DNA of 42,633 bases from assembly GCA_017458105.1 (NCBI GenBank), contig JAFTGC010000013.1, forward strand, positions 1 through 42,633, read 5' to 3'. Shown here in pieces: positions 33,289-42,629 of the stretch. Position numbers and translations under genes: made by a program. This DNA comes from Ruminococcus sp. GTDB lineage: Bacteria; Bacillota; Clostridia; Oscillospirales; Acutalibacteraceae. Numbering within the stretch: position 1 is the first letter of the stretch; every line of letters begins with the position of its first letter. Below the pieces are notes generated by a model. The model saw nothing but the letters and a program-made list of their open reading frames with translations, searched no databases and was not told the origin of the DNA.

Positions 33289-34907
33289 GTTTTACCTATC
33301 CCGAATGTACGGAGAGGGCATTAAATAACATCAACCTTACCGTAAAAGAGGGCGAATTTGTTGTACTGTGCGGAGCTTCGGGCAGCGGAAAAACCACCTT
33401 ACTGCGTATGTTTAAAAAGGAGCTTGTTCCGCACGGCGACAGATCAGGAGAGGTGCTGTTTAAAAACACCGAGGTTACGGAAATATCCGATAGGCAGTCA
33501 GCCGAAAAAATCGGATTTGTTTTCCAAAAGCCTGACCAGCAGATTGTCACCGATAAGGTATGGCACGAGCTTGCCTTTGGGCTTGAGAGTCTTGGCTATG
33601 GTTCGGATTATATCAGACTGCGTGTTGGCGAGATGGCAAGCTACTTTGGTATAACCTCAATTTTTAGGAATAAAACCTCACAGCTTTCGGGCGGACAAAA
33701 ACAATTGCTCAACCTGGCCTCGGTTATGGCAATGTCGCCTGATGTTCTGATTTTGGATGAGCCGACTTCTCAGCTTGACCCTATTGCCGCCGCCGACTTT
33801 ATTGCTACAATAAAAAGGTTGAATACAGAGCTGGGTTTGACGGTGATTTTAACTGAGCACCGCTTGCAGGATGTCTTTCCGATAGCGGACAAGGTTGTTG
33901 TAATTGAAAAAGGAAGTATAATCGGAACGGGTAGCCCGGGGACGGTGTGCGAAAAGTTAATTAATCACAAAATTTCTGTTGGATTTCCTTCTGCGGTGCG
34001 TATTTGGCAAGGTTCACAGCTTGGCGGAAAGTGTCCGCTTACAGTAAAAGAGGGCAGAGAATTTATTAATTCAACATTTCAGGCGAAAAATGTGGAAATA
34101 TCAAGCACTGCTATTTGTACAAAAAACGCTGTTGAACTAAAAGAGGTTTTTTTTAGATACGAAAAAACCTCAGATGATATTATTAAAGGCTTGTCGTTGT
34201 CCGTCAAACAAGGAGAACACTTTTGTATATTGGGTGGCAACGGCTCGGGCAAAACCACAACGCTTAAGGTAATAAGCGGAATTTTGCGTAATCACCGTGG
34301 TAAAGTGTTGATTAATAACGAAAATGTCACAAAAAAATCTGCTGATAAAAGGGGAACAGCATTACTTCCACAGAATCCTGACGAGATTTTTTTGAATTCT
34401 TCCGTGCGTGATGATTATATTCAACTGCTTGCTGTGAGAGGAATTAAAGGAACAACTGCCGAACAAAAAATAGATGAAATAATTGAGAGTTTAGACATAG
34501 CCCATCTTATGGAAAAGCATCCATATGACCTTAGCGGTGGTGAACTGCAAAAGACGGCTATGGGTAAAATCTTGCTCAATGAGCCAAAAATTCTTTTACT
34601 TGACGAGCCTACAAAAGGGCTTGACGCATATGCAAAGCAATCGTTGAAAGATATAATAAAACAACTGAAAAGCACCGGTGTTACCATCATCACCGTTACA
34701 CATGATGTTGAGTTTGCTGCCGAAACTGCCGACAGGTGCGGTCTGTTTTTTGATGGTGAGGTGTTGTCGGTTTCTGTTCCGCAGAAGTTTTTCTCAATGA
34801 ATAATTTTTACACAACATCAGCATCACGCATAGCACGGGAGCGCTTCAAAAATGCTGTCACAGTTGAACAAGTTCTTAATGCAATGGGGGTTAAGAATGA
34901 AAGGTAA
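33261..34907 (+). CDS. ECF transporter ATPase, EcfA1-EcfA2 fusion
   Basis: 548 aa with two complete ABC domains in one chain. Domain 1: Walker A GASGSGKTT (38-46), signature LSGGQKQ, Walker B VLILDEPTSQLDP. Domain 2: Walker A GGNGSGKTT near residue 327, signature LSGGELQK, Walker B ILLLDEPTKGLDA. Most ECF systems have two separate ATPase genes, so the fusion fixes the heterodimer stoichiometry. GGGAGG precedes the ATG within ecfT. The next gene, the S component, starts 10 bases before this stop. Confidence 0.94.
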   Translation: MEILSVKNLSFTYPECTERALNNINLTVKEGEFVVLCGASGSGKTTLLRMFKKELVPHGDRSGEVLFKNTEVTEISDRQSAEKIGFVFQKPDQQIVTDKVWHELAFGLESLGYGSDYIRLRVGEMASYFGITSIFRNKTSQLSGGQKQLLNLASVMAMSPDVLILDEPTSQLDPIAAADFIATIKRLNTELGLTVILTEHRLQDVFPIADKVVVIEKGSIIGTGSPGTVCEKLINHKISVGFPSAVRIWQGSQLGGKCPLTVKEGREFINSTFQAKNVEISSTAICTKNAVELKEVFFRYEKTSDDIIKGLSLSVKQGEHFCILGGNGSGKTTTLKVISGILRNHRGKVLINNENVTKKSADKRGTALLPQNPDEIFLNSSVRDDYIQLLAVRGIKGTTAEQKIDEIIESLDIAHLMEKHPYDLSGGELQKTAMGKILLNEPKILLLDEPTKGLDAYAKQSLKDIIKQLKSTGVTIITVTHDVEFAAETADRCGLFFDGEVLSVSVPQKFFSMNNFYTTSASRIARERFKNAVTVEQVLNAMGVKNER

Positions 34908-35574
34908 TTATATAAAACTTCTTGTTCTGTGCCTTGGTGTGCCTATTATCGTTGCTATGGGAGTGTTTTTGTTCAGCGACCGTGCCTATGCTTGGGTTTC
35001 GCTTTGCGTGGCGGTTCTGGCAATTGTGCCTATATTTATATCTTTTGAAAAGGGCAGTCATTCGTCAATAAGGCTTGTTATACTGGCGGTGATGATAGCA
35101 CTTTCGGTTGCAGGTAGGTTTGTTTTTGCGTGGCTGCCGCATTTTAAGCCTGTCACCGCAATGGTAATTATAACCGGAATGTACCTCGGTTATGAGTGCG
35201 GATTTGTCTGCGGTGCGTTCACTGCATTGATTTCAAATTTCTACTTTGGGCAGGGCCCGTGGACGCCGTTTCAAATGTTTGCGTGGGGGATTGTCGGGCT
35301 TGTGAGTGGAGTGCTGGCAAAATATTTTGAAAAGTATGTTTTGGTTTTGTTTGTGTACGGTGCTGCCGCAGGTGTGCTGTATTCGTTTATACTTGATGTG
35401 TGGACAACGCTGTGGTGGGACGGCAGTTTTAATTTTACTCGTTTTATTGTGAATATAACAACGGCGGTTCCTGTTACAGCAATTTATGCAATTTCAAATG
35501 TGATTTTTCTGTTTTTATTATCAAAACCGCTTGGCAAAAAGATAAAAAGAATAAAAATAAAATACGGAATATAG
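34897..35574 (+). CDS. ECF transporter substrate-binding (S) component, probably for cobalamin
   Basis: 225 aa with about six transmembrane helices. The start at 34897 follows GGGGGTT; an upstream in-frame extension overlaps the ATPase and is rejected. The core has GMYLGYECGFVCGAFTALIS and FYFGQGPWTPFQMFAWGIVG, the S-component region that contacts EcfT. Similar proteins next to DUF4430 genes have been proposed as cobalamin (CbrT-like) S components; the specificity here is an inference from the riboswitch and DUF4430 neighbours. The cluster ends here. Confidence 0.85.
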   Translation: MKGNYIKLLVLCLGVPIIVAMGVFLFSDRAYAWVSLCVAVLAIVPIFISFEKGSHSSIRLVILAVMIALSVAGRFVFAWLPHFKPVTAMVIITGMYLGYECGFVCGAFTALISNFYFGQGPWTPFQMFAWGIVGLVSGVLAKYFEKYVLVLFVYGAAAGVLYSFILDVWTTLWWDGSFNFTRFIVNITTAVPVTAIYAISNVIFLFLLSKPLGKKIKRIKIKYGI

Positions 35575-35597
35575 TTATTGAATAATTTTAAATTTGC

Positions 35598-35626
35598 TTG
35601 ACAATAATGTAAATTAGTAATATATT
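35598..35626 (+). promoter_or_regulatory. Promoter of rubrerythrin
   Basis: TTGACA (35598-35603) and TATATT (35621-35626) with a 17-base spacer, about 46 bases upstream of the start codon. A second TATAAT at 35626-35631 overlaps it. Confidence 0.65.
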
Positions 35627-35671
35627 ATAATTAATGGCAAAATATTACATTATTCTTAAGGAGTTAAAAAA

Positions 35672-36214
35672 ATGGCAGAAAACAAATATGCAGGAACACA
35701 GACCGAAAAAAACCTGCACACAGCTTTTGCAGGTGAGTCACAGGCAAGGAATAAGTACACCTTCTATGCTTCAAAAGCTAAAAAAGAGGGCTTCGAGCAG
35801 ATTGCTTCGCTATTCTTAAAAACAGCCGATAACGAGAAAGAACACGCAAAAATTTGGTTTAAGGAGCTTGAAGGCATTGGCACAACAGCCGAAAATTTGC
35901 AGTATGCGGCCGATGGTGAAAATTATGAGTGGACAGATATGTACGAGGGTTTTGCAAAAACAGCTGAGGAAGAGGGATTTCCGGAGCTTGCACAAAAGTT
36001 CCGTCTTGTAGGTGCAATTGAAAAGCACCATGAAGAGCGTTACCGTGCATTGCTGAAAAATGTAGAAACTGCTCAGGTGTTTGAAAAGAGCGAGGTAAAA
36101 ATCTGGGAGTGCAGAAACTGCGGTCATATAGTAATCGGCACAAAAGCCCCTGATGTTTGCCCAACCTGTAACCACCCACAGAGCTACTTTGAAATCAATG
36201 CCGAAAATTATTGA
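35672..36214 (+). CDS. rbr: Rubrerythrin
   Basis: 180 aa peroxide-reducing di-iron protein of anaerobes. The four-helix di-iron domain carries the E-x-x-R/E-x-x-H ligands ([39 protein letters not shown]). The C-terminal rubredoxin-like domain has CRNCGH and CPTCNHPQ. It is monocistronic. AAGGAG precedes the ATG. Confidence 0.97.
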   Translation: MAENKYAGTQTEKNLHTAFAGESQARNKYTFYASKAKKEGFEQIASLFLKTADNEKEHAKIWFKELEGIGTTAENLQYAADGENYEWTDMYEGFAKTAEEEGFPELAQKFRLVGAIEKHHEERYRALLKNVETAQVFEKSEVKIWECRNCGHIVIGTKAPDVCPTCNHPQSYFEINAENY

Positions 36215-36223
36215 TAAATTCAA

Positions 36224-36265
36224 AAATGCTGTCCTAAAACACTAATGTTTTGGGACAGCATTTTT
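36224..36265. terminator. Bidirectional terminator between rbr and the histidine kinase
   Basis: An 18-bp stem (36224-36241 with 36246-36263, one T-G pair) with a 4-base loop is flanked by T on the plus side and T on the minus product. It ends both convergent transcripts. Confidence 0.85.
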
Positions 36266-36266
36266 A

Positions 36267-37502
36267 TCATAACATAGGAAAAACAGCGGTAACGGTCATA
36301 AAGCATTCAGCGTTGTCATTATGAATTTCTGCAAAAATGTCGCCGTTCATTTTTCGTAAAAGTTCACGGCAAATGTAAAGCCCCAGTCCGCTGCCATGGT
36401 TTGATCCGGCATTGGAGCCTCGCCAAAAGCTGTCAAAAATGTGAGGGAGCTCGTTCTTTGGAAGTTCGCAACCGCTGTTTTTTACTGAAATAAGTTTGCA
36501 ATCCTCCTCATCTGCAAATGAAATATTAATCATCCTGCCGTCACCGTATTTGACGGCATTTTCTATTATGTTCTGCAAAATCTCCACACTGCGGTCAAGG
36601 TCACCTTGTATCAAACAATCCGAAAACTTTTCAATAAAAAAGTCGATTTTTAAAAAATTAAGTTTATCGGCATAAAACTCCTCAATTTCATCTATAAGTG
36701 AGGATAGGTAAAATTCGCCGTCTTTTACTTCAAGATTTTAAAAATCTTCATTTGAAGCAGTGATGATTTTGTCAACATAGTCTTTGATTTCCTTACATTT
36801 TTTTGAAATTCCCTGGGTCACTTCCTGCTTTTTGGCTTCATCTTTAAACAGATTTCGCTCCAGTGCCTTTGAGTAAAGTTCAATTGTCGCAAGCGGAGTT
36901 TTTATATCGTGTGAGAGCGACAGCACCAAGGTTTTCTTTTCTTTCTGCAATTGCAATTCGCTTGACTTTTGTTGTTCCAGGTGTTCTCTCAACAGGTCAA
37001 GACCCCAAATGAACTTTCCGAAATACCGTTGTTTTTGTTCCTTTAGCGGTACGGTTAGGTTGCCTTTGGCAAGTTCCTGCGGAAGTTCGCATACTTTTTC
37101 AAATGGTTTGATGATCTTTTGCCGTATGTAAATCATCAGTAACAACACAAATATAGTTATAATCGTAATTGATATATTAATAATGTAAACCGAGTTATTG
37201 CCTTCTGTTTTGTAAGAGTAGTCAAAACGGTAGGGAATACCGTCCACTTCAATAATTAGGTAGTCGTTGTCGGATTTATAAAAATCTTTCTCGTTATACT
37301 GTTCCACATTTGTTATGTAGTAACATCGGCTGAGGTCGGCAGTGCCGTTTTCGGAAATCTGTCGTGCAAGACGGCTTGCTTCAACACGATAAGGGCGGCC
37401 GCTGCCGCCCTCGTCAGAAAAATGTAAAATCAAATTTGTTGCTGTAAAAACCGCAGCGATTGCCAAAATCACAAACACACAAAGTTTGTTGAATCCCCTC
37501 AT
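36267..37502 (-). pseudogene. Sensor histidine kinase interrupted by one in-frame TAA
   Basis: The gene starts at 37502 (ATGA overlap with the response regulator; AGGAG 7 bases upstream). It codes for two transmembrane helices (about 8-28 and 107-127), a HAMP-like segment, and a HisKA domain with H198 in LSHDIKTP. Codon 255 is TAA (36740-36738). Reading continues in the same frame with NLEVKDGEFYLSSLIDEI, and then the HATPase domain (NIIENAVKYG, GSGLGLYICREL) up to 36267. No frameshift is needed: one base change, TTA to TAA, explains the break. The encoded protein would stop after the dimerisation domain and have no kinase activity, unless the stop is read through or is a sequencing error or population variant. 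Confidence 0.88.
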
Positions 37503-38176
37503 TTTGCACTCCTTTGGTACTTGTAGCCAACTCCCCATACGGTGAGAATATGCTGAGGCTTTTTTGGATTTTCCTCAATTTTTTGCCTGAGCCACTTAAT
37601 GTGAACCGTTAGAGTTTGCTGTTCGCTGAAGCTTTCAGTACCCCATATTTTGTTAAACAGCATTTCTTTGCTGAGTGTTTTGTCGGGATTTTCTATAAGC
37701 AGAGTAAGCAGTTCAAACTCCTTGACCGTCATTTTTATAGGAATACCGTTTTTTGAAACGGTGTGGGCGGTTTTGTCAAGAATTATTTCGCCGTCTTTAA
37801 CGGTATTCTTATCGGAAAATCTTCGTTTGAAAATTCCGCTGATTTTTGCCAGAAGAATATCAATGTCATATGGTTTTTCTATATAATCATCGGCACCAAG
37901 TATAAGTCCACCGAGTTTGTCGTCCTTTTCGGTTTTGGCACTTACTATGATTATGGGGGAGTTTGAGGTTTCACGAATTTCTTTGCAAACGGCAAGTCCG
38001 TCAAGCCCGGGAAGCATAACATCAAGTACCAAAAGTCTTGCACCGCAATTTTTAAAGTAGTTAAGAGCGTCCTCGCCCGTGGTGCAGTGGTGTGTTGAGT
38101 AACCTTCGTTTTGCAAAAAGTCACAGAGTATTGACCCCATTTCAATGTTATCTTCAACAACGAGTATGTCTGTCAT
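37499..38176 (-). CDS. OmpR/PhoB-family response regulator
   Basis: 225 aa. The receiver domain has the acidic pair ED (residues 8-9), phospho-acceptor D52 (LVLDVMLPG), S79 and K101 (YIEKPYD). The C-terminal winged-helix domain has TVKEFELLTLLIENPDKTLS and the recognition-helix region TVHIKWLRQKIEE. GAGGT precedes the ATG. It is encoded with an ABC transporter upstream and a (broken) kinase downstream, as in BceRS-BceAB antimicrobial-peptide resistance modules. Confidence 0.95.
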   Translation of the reverse strand: MTDILVVEDNIEMGSILCDFLQNEGYSTHHCTTGEDALNYFKNCGARLLVLDVMLPGLDGLAVCKEIRETSNSPIIIVSAKTEKDDKLGGLILGADDYIEKPYDIDILLAKISGIFKRRFSDKNTVKDGEIILDKTAHTVSKNGIPIKMTVKEFELLTLLIENPDKTLSKEMLFNKIWGTESFSEQQTLTVHIKWLRQKIEENPKKPQHILTVWGVGYKYQRSAK

Positions 38177-38251
38177 AGCAACCTCATAAAATTATGTAAC
38201 AAATTTACTTTTAGCAGAGTAATAAGGTCTGTAAGGCATTACCCTGTAATT

Positions 38252-39016
38252 TTACCAACCCAGTTCCATCAGCCAATTGTTCAAACTTCGCTCACGCTTA
38301 CGGATGTCGTCATCTTCGGTAAATCTGCCTAAATTATACTCTCCTTTGATACTGCCGTCAACAATATAAATGGTTCTTGTGCATTTTGCCGCTACCTTCA
38401 CATCGTGAGTTACCAGCATAACCGTTGTTCCTTCGTCGTTTATTTTGCCAAGCTCATTCATAACTTCGTCAGAGCTTGTTCTGTTTAACGCACCTGTAGG
38501 TTCGTCGGCAAAAATTACCTTTGGAGAGTTCACCATACTTCTGCAAATGCAGGCACGCTGTAGCTGACCGCCGGAAACCTCTGTTATGTCATTATCGGCA
38601 ATTTCTATAATGCCAAGCTTACGCATAAGTCTTTTGCCGTATTCTGCCTTTTCCTTTGAAGATAGGGTGTTTTTGCGTGATTGCAAAGCAGGGAGTATGA
38701 TGTTGTCAAGTACGCTGAGATTTTTCAGCATATACATCTGCTGAAAGATAAACCCCATCTCGTCAAGCCTGAGTTCGGCGAGCTTTTTCTGGGGCAGGGA
38801 GTGAATATCACTGCCGTTAAAAATCACTTCGCCTGCGGTTATATCATCCATTCCCGAAACTGTGTAAAGCAGGGTCGATTTCCCCGAGCCGGACGGTCCC
38901 ATAACTGCAAGCATTTCACCCTTCTCAACTGTGAAGTTGACATTTTTAAGAACATTGTTCTGGCGTTTGTTTGTGATGTATGTTTTGCAAAGGCTGTTTA
39001 CTTCAATAATATTCAT
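38252..39016 (-). CDS. ABC transporter ATPase, BceA/MacB-like
   Basis: 254 aa. Walker A GPSGSGKST near residue 40, Q-loop FIFQQMYML, signature VSGGQLQRA, Walker B VIFADEPTGAL, and the H-loop VTHD. The ADEPTGAL form with a following Asn/Asp is typical of the MacB/LolD/BceA (type VII) mechanotransmission ATPases that pair with FtsX-type permeases. AAGGAG precedes the ATG; the permease gene ends 10 bases upstream. Role: probable resistance to, or sensing of, cell-wall-active peptides. Confidence 0.94.
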   Translation of the reverse strand: MNIIEVNSLCKTYITNKRQNNVLKNVNFTVEKGEMLAVMGPSGSGKSTLLYTVSGMDDITAGEVIFNGSDIHSLPQKKLAELRLDEMGFIFQQMYMLKNLSVLDNIILPALQSRKNTLSSKEKAEYGKRLMRKLGIIEIADNDITEVSGGQLQRACICRSMVNSPKVIFADEPTGALNRTSSDEVMNELGKINDEGTTVMLVTHDVKVAAKCTRTIYIVDGSIKGEYNLGRFTEDDDIRKRERSLNNWLMELGW

Positions 39017-39026
39017 AAGTTGCTCC

Positions 39027-41399
39027 TTATTCTATACTGTTTATTTCGGATGAACGGATTTTTAATATCGAAAGTGTTGTTATAAATACCGCAAAAATTG
39101 TGAGTACAATCACGGCAAGAGGATAGATGATGTAGCTTTCAAGCACATTTACATCAAAGGTTATATTGTAGGCTCCCATCATACGGAAGATTGCACCTGA
39201 TGAAAGTTGACCGACCGGATCTGACAAAGCCAGTGCAAGCAGTGTTGAAATTACCATAACTATGAATATACGCAGAACCTGCCAGGCTATTATTGAGCGG
39301 TTTTTGAAACCGACGGCTTTCAGCATAGCAGTTTCGCCACGCTCTCTGGTGAGGGAAGTTTTTTCCATAAGTACCGCTACAAGAATGTTTATCAAAAGTA
39401 CAACAATAAGTACCATTGACCGTATTCCCGAAAAATATTCTGCAACTCCGCCTATAAGGTAGTCGACATACTCGCCGGCAGATTTTACATCTTTGTCGGG
39501 ATAAAGCTCTTTTATACGCTCAATACGGGATTTAGCCTCAGCAGATGAAGGGTTATCGCAAAAGCGTATTTCGTAGTCAGACATACCCGTCATTTCTGTC
39601 ATATTAAAGTTTTCGTCCTGATAAAAACGAATTCCCTCGCCGAGGTTGTTCATAGATTGGTATATGGCGGTAACAAGATATTCCTTTTTGCCGTGTGTTG
39701 TTGTTACATTAACGGTATCGCCGATTTTGGCTTTGATTTTGTCGGAAATAATATGGGTGATCGCAACTTCATCGTTATTCTGAGGTGCCGAACCTTCCAG
39801 CAACGGGTACATATCGGTTGTTGTGCCAATACCGATAAAGGCAAGTGAATTTGAAGAACGGCTGCCTTTTGCAATCGTAAATTTGTAACAGGTTTCGGTG
39901 AAAACATCGGCTTTAATGTTGTTTTTAGCCAAGGTATTTTTAATATCGCTTAATTTATCTTCAAGTTTTTGCTTGCCGTTTTCGTTCCAAAGCGAAAAAT
40001 TGTCTTCTTCAATAATTGTTGCGTCACAAGGTGCTATACCCAGAAGATTGATAAGCTCACCGCTTTGCAAGGTGGAGATGGTGTTTATTGTAATTGTAAT
40101 TAACAGTATTCCGATAGTGAAGGTTGTAATCATAATTGCATAGCGTTTAAGGTTGCTGATAATGTCATTGACAGCCATAAAAACAGTAGGTCTTATGCGA
40201 AGTTTTGAGAGCTTCAGCAACCCTTTGCGTTTGTAGCGTTTGCCTGATTCACCGTTTCGTATGGCGTCAACAGGGGTGAATTTTTTAACCTTTGCAGTGC
40301 TCATACGGCAAAATAGCATTACAACGGCAACCACAGCAACAGCACAGATAAAGTTGAGGATATAGAAGCTTTCGGAAGTTATTAAAATGCTTTTTGAAGT
40401 TTCTTTAAGAAAAATATTTCCAAAAGGAATTGAAACCGCAAACCCCACAATTGCACCTACAATTGACATAACAAAGTACTTTATAGTATATATAGTGCGG
40501 ATTTTACCGTTTGGAATACCAATAGCCTTCATTATACCGATTTCTCTAAACTCGTTGCCAAGTGTGAAAGTTATCGTAAACCTAAGTATGATAAGGGAGA
40601 TGATTATAAGACACACGCTTACAATAAGCAAAACGCCCGCAATAATCATTTCCATAAGATATGTTGTCTTCAGCAAATCTTTGGAACCGTTAAAAACCAA
40701 TGTGTTGCATTCACTCAGAGCGGTTTCAAGCTTGTCAATATCTGCTGTGTTTTTTACATTTATAAAGGTGATGTCGCCTTTGTACTCGTTTATATTGTCC
40801 TGATTTTTGTATTTTTCGTAGTCGTTTTGGTTTATGAGAAAGCGTGCTATACCCATTACCATAGAGCCAAGTGAGGCGTCCTTGAGTGCACCTGCAACAG
40901 TGAAAGTTTTTGAAACATTACCCAACGGGACTTTAATTTTGTCACCTATTTTAATTTTATGATCATCAAGGAAACTCTGCCTTAAGTAAACATCACCCCT
41001 GTTAATTTTTTTGATTTCATTATTGTCTATATCAAAGTATTTTTGCAAAGAACTCTCTATAGGGCAAAGTACACAGCTGTTTGTTGAGGTGATCTTTTTC
41101 CCTTCCACAGTGATTTTGCTCGGAATATACAGAATTTCTTCATTTTTACAGTATGTAACATAAGGTTGTTTTTCAGCAATTTCAAGTGGACTTTTGCTGT
41201 CAGGAGCAATTCCTTTTTCAAATGTAATATAGTCAGCAACTCCCGCTTTTTCAAAATAATTGTCAAGGGAGCTTGTTACAACAGACATGTTGTTTACGCT
41301 TGACGAAACAAAAGTAACTGCTAAGATTATGAATATAACAATGATAATGTTCATTGTCTTTTTTCTTTTAAGGTCGCGTTTAAGTATGTTAATGTACAT
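39027..41399 (-). CDS. FtsX-type ABC permease, BceB/MacB-like
   Basis: 790 aa. A first N-terminal helix (KKTMNIIIVIFIILAVTFVS) is followed by an extracytoplasmic region of about 200 residues. Three helices then form the first FtsX domain (about 260-385, with LGNEFREIGIMKAIGIPNGK), a link with RPTVFMAVNDIISNLKRYA leads to a second extracellular domain, and the second FtsX domain ends the protein (ETAMLKAVGFKNRSIIAWQV). This two-FtsX layout resembles lipid or peptide export and resistance permeases. GGAG lies 8 bases upstream of the ATG. Confidence 0.92.
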   Translation of the reverse strand: MYINILKRDLKRKKTMNIIIVIFIILAVTFVSSSVNNMSVVTSSLDNYFEKAGVADYITFEKGIAPDSKSPLEIAEKQPYVTYCKNEEILYIPSKITVEGKKITSTNSCVLCPIESSLQKYFDIDNNEIKKINRGDVYLRQSFLDDHKIKIGDKIKVPLGNVSKTFTVAGALKDASLGSMVMGIARFLINQNDYEKYKNQDNINEYKGDITFINVKNTADIDKLETALSECNTLVFNGSKDLLKTTYLMEMIIAGVLLIVSVCLIIISLIILRFTITFTLGNEFREIGIMKAIGIPNGKIRTIYTIKYFVMSIVGAIVGFAVSIPFGNIFLKETSKSILITSESFYILNFICAVAVVAVVMLFCRMSTAKVKKFTPVDAIRNGESGKRYKRKGLLKLSKLRIRPTVFMAVNDIISNLKRYAIMITTFTIGILLITITINTISTLQSGELINLLGIAPCDATIIEEDNFSLWNENGKQKLEDKLSDIKNTLAKNNIKADVFTETCYKFTIAKGSRSSNSLAFIGIGTTTDMYPLLEGSAPQNNDEVAITHIISDKIKAKIGDTVNVTTTHGKKEYLVTAIYQSMNNLGEGIRFYQDENFNMTEMTGMSDYEIRFCDNPSSAEAKSRIERIKELYPDKDVKSAGEYVDYLIGGVAEYFSGIRSMVLIVVLLINILVAVLMEKTSLTRERGETAMLKAVGFKNRSIIAWQVLRIFIVMVISTLLALALSDPVGQLSSGAIFRMMGAYNITFDVNVLESYIIYPLAVIVLTIFAVFITTLSILKIRSSEINSIE

Positions 41400-41437
41400 A
41401 GTTTTTCTCCGATTATGAGTTTTGTTGTGTTTTGTTA

Positions 41438-41686
41438 TTAAGAACCGAAAGGGTGTTTCAGTTTGTCAACAATACTGTTGCCAATTAAATCATACGCTGA
41501 GTTGTAAACCTCTGTAGCTTTACTTTTATCTATTTTAATTTTATGGCTGATTTCGTCAATAATTTTGTTACTGTTCTTTTTTGAGAGGAAGAAATTGCTC
41601 TCAAAAATTCCGTTAACAATCTCGCTTTGATTTTCGGTCAGTCCTGTTGCGGATGAAAGTTTTTTGATAAATTCGGTCTTGTTCAT
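41438..41686 (-). CDS. Small hypothetical protein leading the ABC/two-component operon
   Basis: 82 aa, lysine-rich, helical. The N-terminus NKTEFIKKLSSATGLTENQS looks like the start of a HU-like or DUF2267-like helical protein, but no diagnostic motif follows; I do not recognise a family. No signal peptide or membrane helix. Ribosome-binding site GGAGG is strong. It is 38 bases upstream of the permease gene on the same strand, so it is probably cotranscribed. Confidence 0.65.
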   Translation of the reverse strand: MNKTEFIKKLSSATGLTENQSEIVNGIFESNFFLSKKNSNKIIDEISHKIKIDKSKATEVYNSAYDLIGNSIVDKLKHPFGS

Positions 41687-41892
41687 AAAGATTACCTCCG
41701 TTTTTGTTGTGGCTATAGTATAGCAGATTAATTATTAAATAATCCTTAAATTTTTTAAAAAATATAAAATTGCAATCTGGTATTATAAAACAATAATAAA
41801 CTGGCTATTTAATTAATACCAATATTAGTTATAATATAAAACATAGTGTCGATACTGCTAAAAACCTATCAACTTATAAGGAGTTGTTAATT

Positions 41893-42393
41893 ATGAAAAA
41901 GTCAAAATATTACAATCTTGTTTTAGCGGCACTTTTTGCCTCGATGATATTTGTATTAACTTTTTTTGTGAAAATCCCTGCACCGCTCGGGTATATTCAC
42001 CTTGGTGACTCTGCAATTTACCTCGCAGCATCACTTTTACCTACACCTTATGCTATTGCAGCAGCGGGAATCGGCGGAGCTATGGCTGATGTGGCAGGCG
42101 GTTACTGGGCTTTTGTACCGGTTACTTTTATTGTTAAAATTCTGCTTGCACTTGTCTTTTCTTCAAAAGGTGAGCATGTTCTAGGTTTTCGCAACATTAT
42201 TGCACCTATAATCTGCTTTGCTATTACTGTTTTCGGCTATTTTGCTTTTGAGATTTTCTATTACGGTAATGCAGCATACTATGAAATGCTCTTAAACCTC
42301 ATTCAGGCAGTCGGCAGTGCAATTGTTTACTATTTGTTTGCAGCTGTATTTGACGGTGCTAAACTAAAGAACAGATTTGCAACAGCAGGTTAA
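41893..42393 (+). CDS. ECF-type S component (TIGR04002-like)
   Basis: 166 aa with five or six transmembrane helices. It begins KKSKYYNLVLAALFASMIFV and has YIHLGDSAIYLAASLLPTPY and then GGAMADVAGGYWAFVPVTFI, the S-component signature of the TIGR04002 group. ATG at 41893 has AAGGAG 9 bases upstream; a TTG at 41884 is rejected. It is followed 3 bases later by the start of a pyridoxal kinase gene, which suggests that its substrate is a vitamin B6 form, although the specificity is not shown by sequence. There is no ATPase nearby, so it would use the shared module. Confidence 0.85.
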   Translation: MKKSKYYNLVLAALFASMIFVLTFFVKIPAPLGYIHLGDSAIYLAASLLPTPYAIAAAGIGGAMADVAGGYWAFVPVTFIVKILLALVFSSKGEHVLGFRNIIAPIICFAITVFGYFAFEIFYYGNAAYYEMLLNLIQAVGSAIVYYLFAAVFDGAKLKNRFATAG

Positions 42394-42396
42394 TTT

Positions 42397-42585
42397 ATGA
42401 AGCAAAAGAGAATTCTCTGTATTAATGATATATCTTGTATGGGTAAGTGTTCGCTTACGGTGGCACTTCCCATAATTTCAATACTCGGAGTAGAGGGGCT
42501 GTCGCAAATAAGCGATAGCCTCTCAACACATAATAAACAAAGAAGAATTATGAAATATTGTTGCACAAAACAGAAAAAGCGATAA
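42397..42585 (+). pseudogene. pdxK: Truncated pyridoxal/pyridoxamine kinase gene
   Basis: The first 32 residues (MKQKRILCINDISCMGKCSL, then TVALPIISILGVE) are the start of a PdxK/PdxY-type kinase, which is normally about 280 aa. The reading frame then enters a 13-bp perfect hairpin (42493-42505 with 42512-42524), shows LSTH at exactly the spacing expected for the conserved LSTH of the kinase, and after that has no similarity. It stops at 42585 with only 62 codons. Insertion, deletion or local rearrangement has destroyed the gene; the downstream part is absent from the window. Confidence 0.75.
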
Positions 42586-42594
42586 CACAAACCG

Positions 42595-42629
42595 GAGGGT
42601 GGGAAAAATCCCATCCTCTCTTTAATTTT
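42595..42629 (+). terminator. Intrinsic terminator after the truncated pdxK
   Basis: A 10-bp stem (42595-42604 with 42609-42618, one G-T pair) is followed by T-rich sequence at 42619-42629. Confidence 0.7.

Noticed and set aside
36267-36614. A separate small ATPase-domain protein starting at 36614
   Set aside because: It is in the same frame as the upstream kinase, with family-like sequence joining them; a nonsense codon in one gene is simpler.
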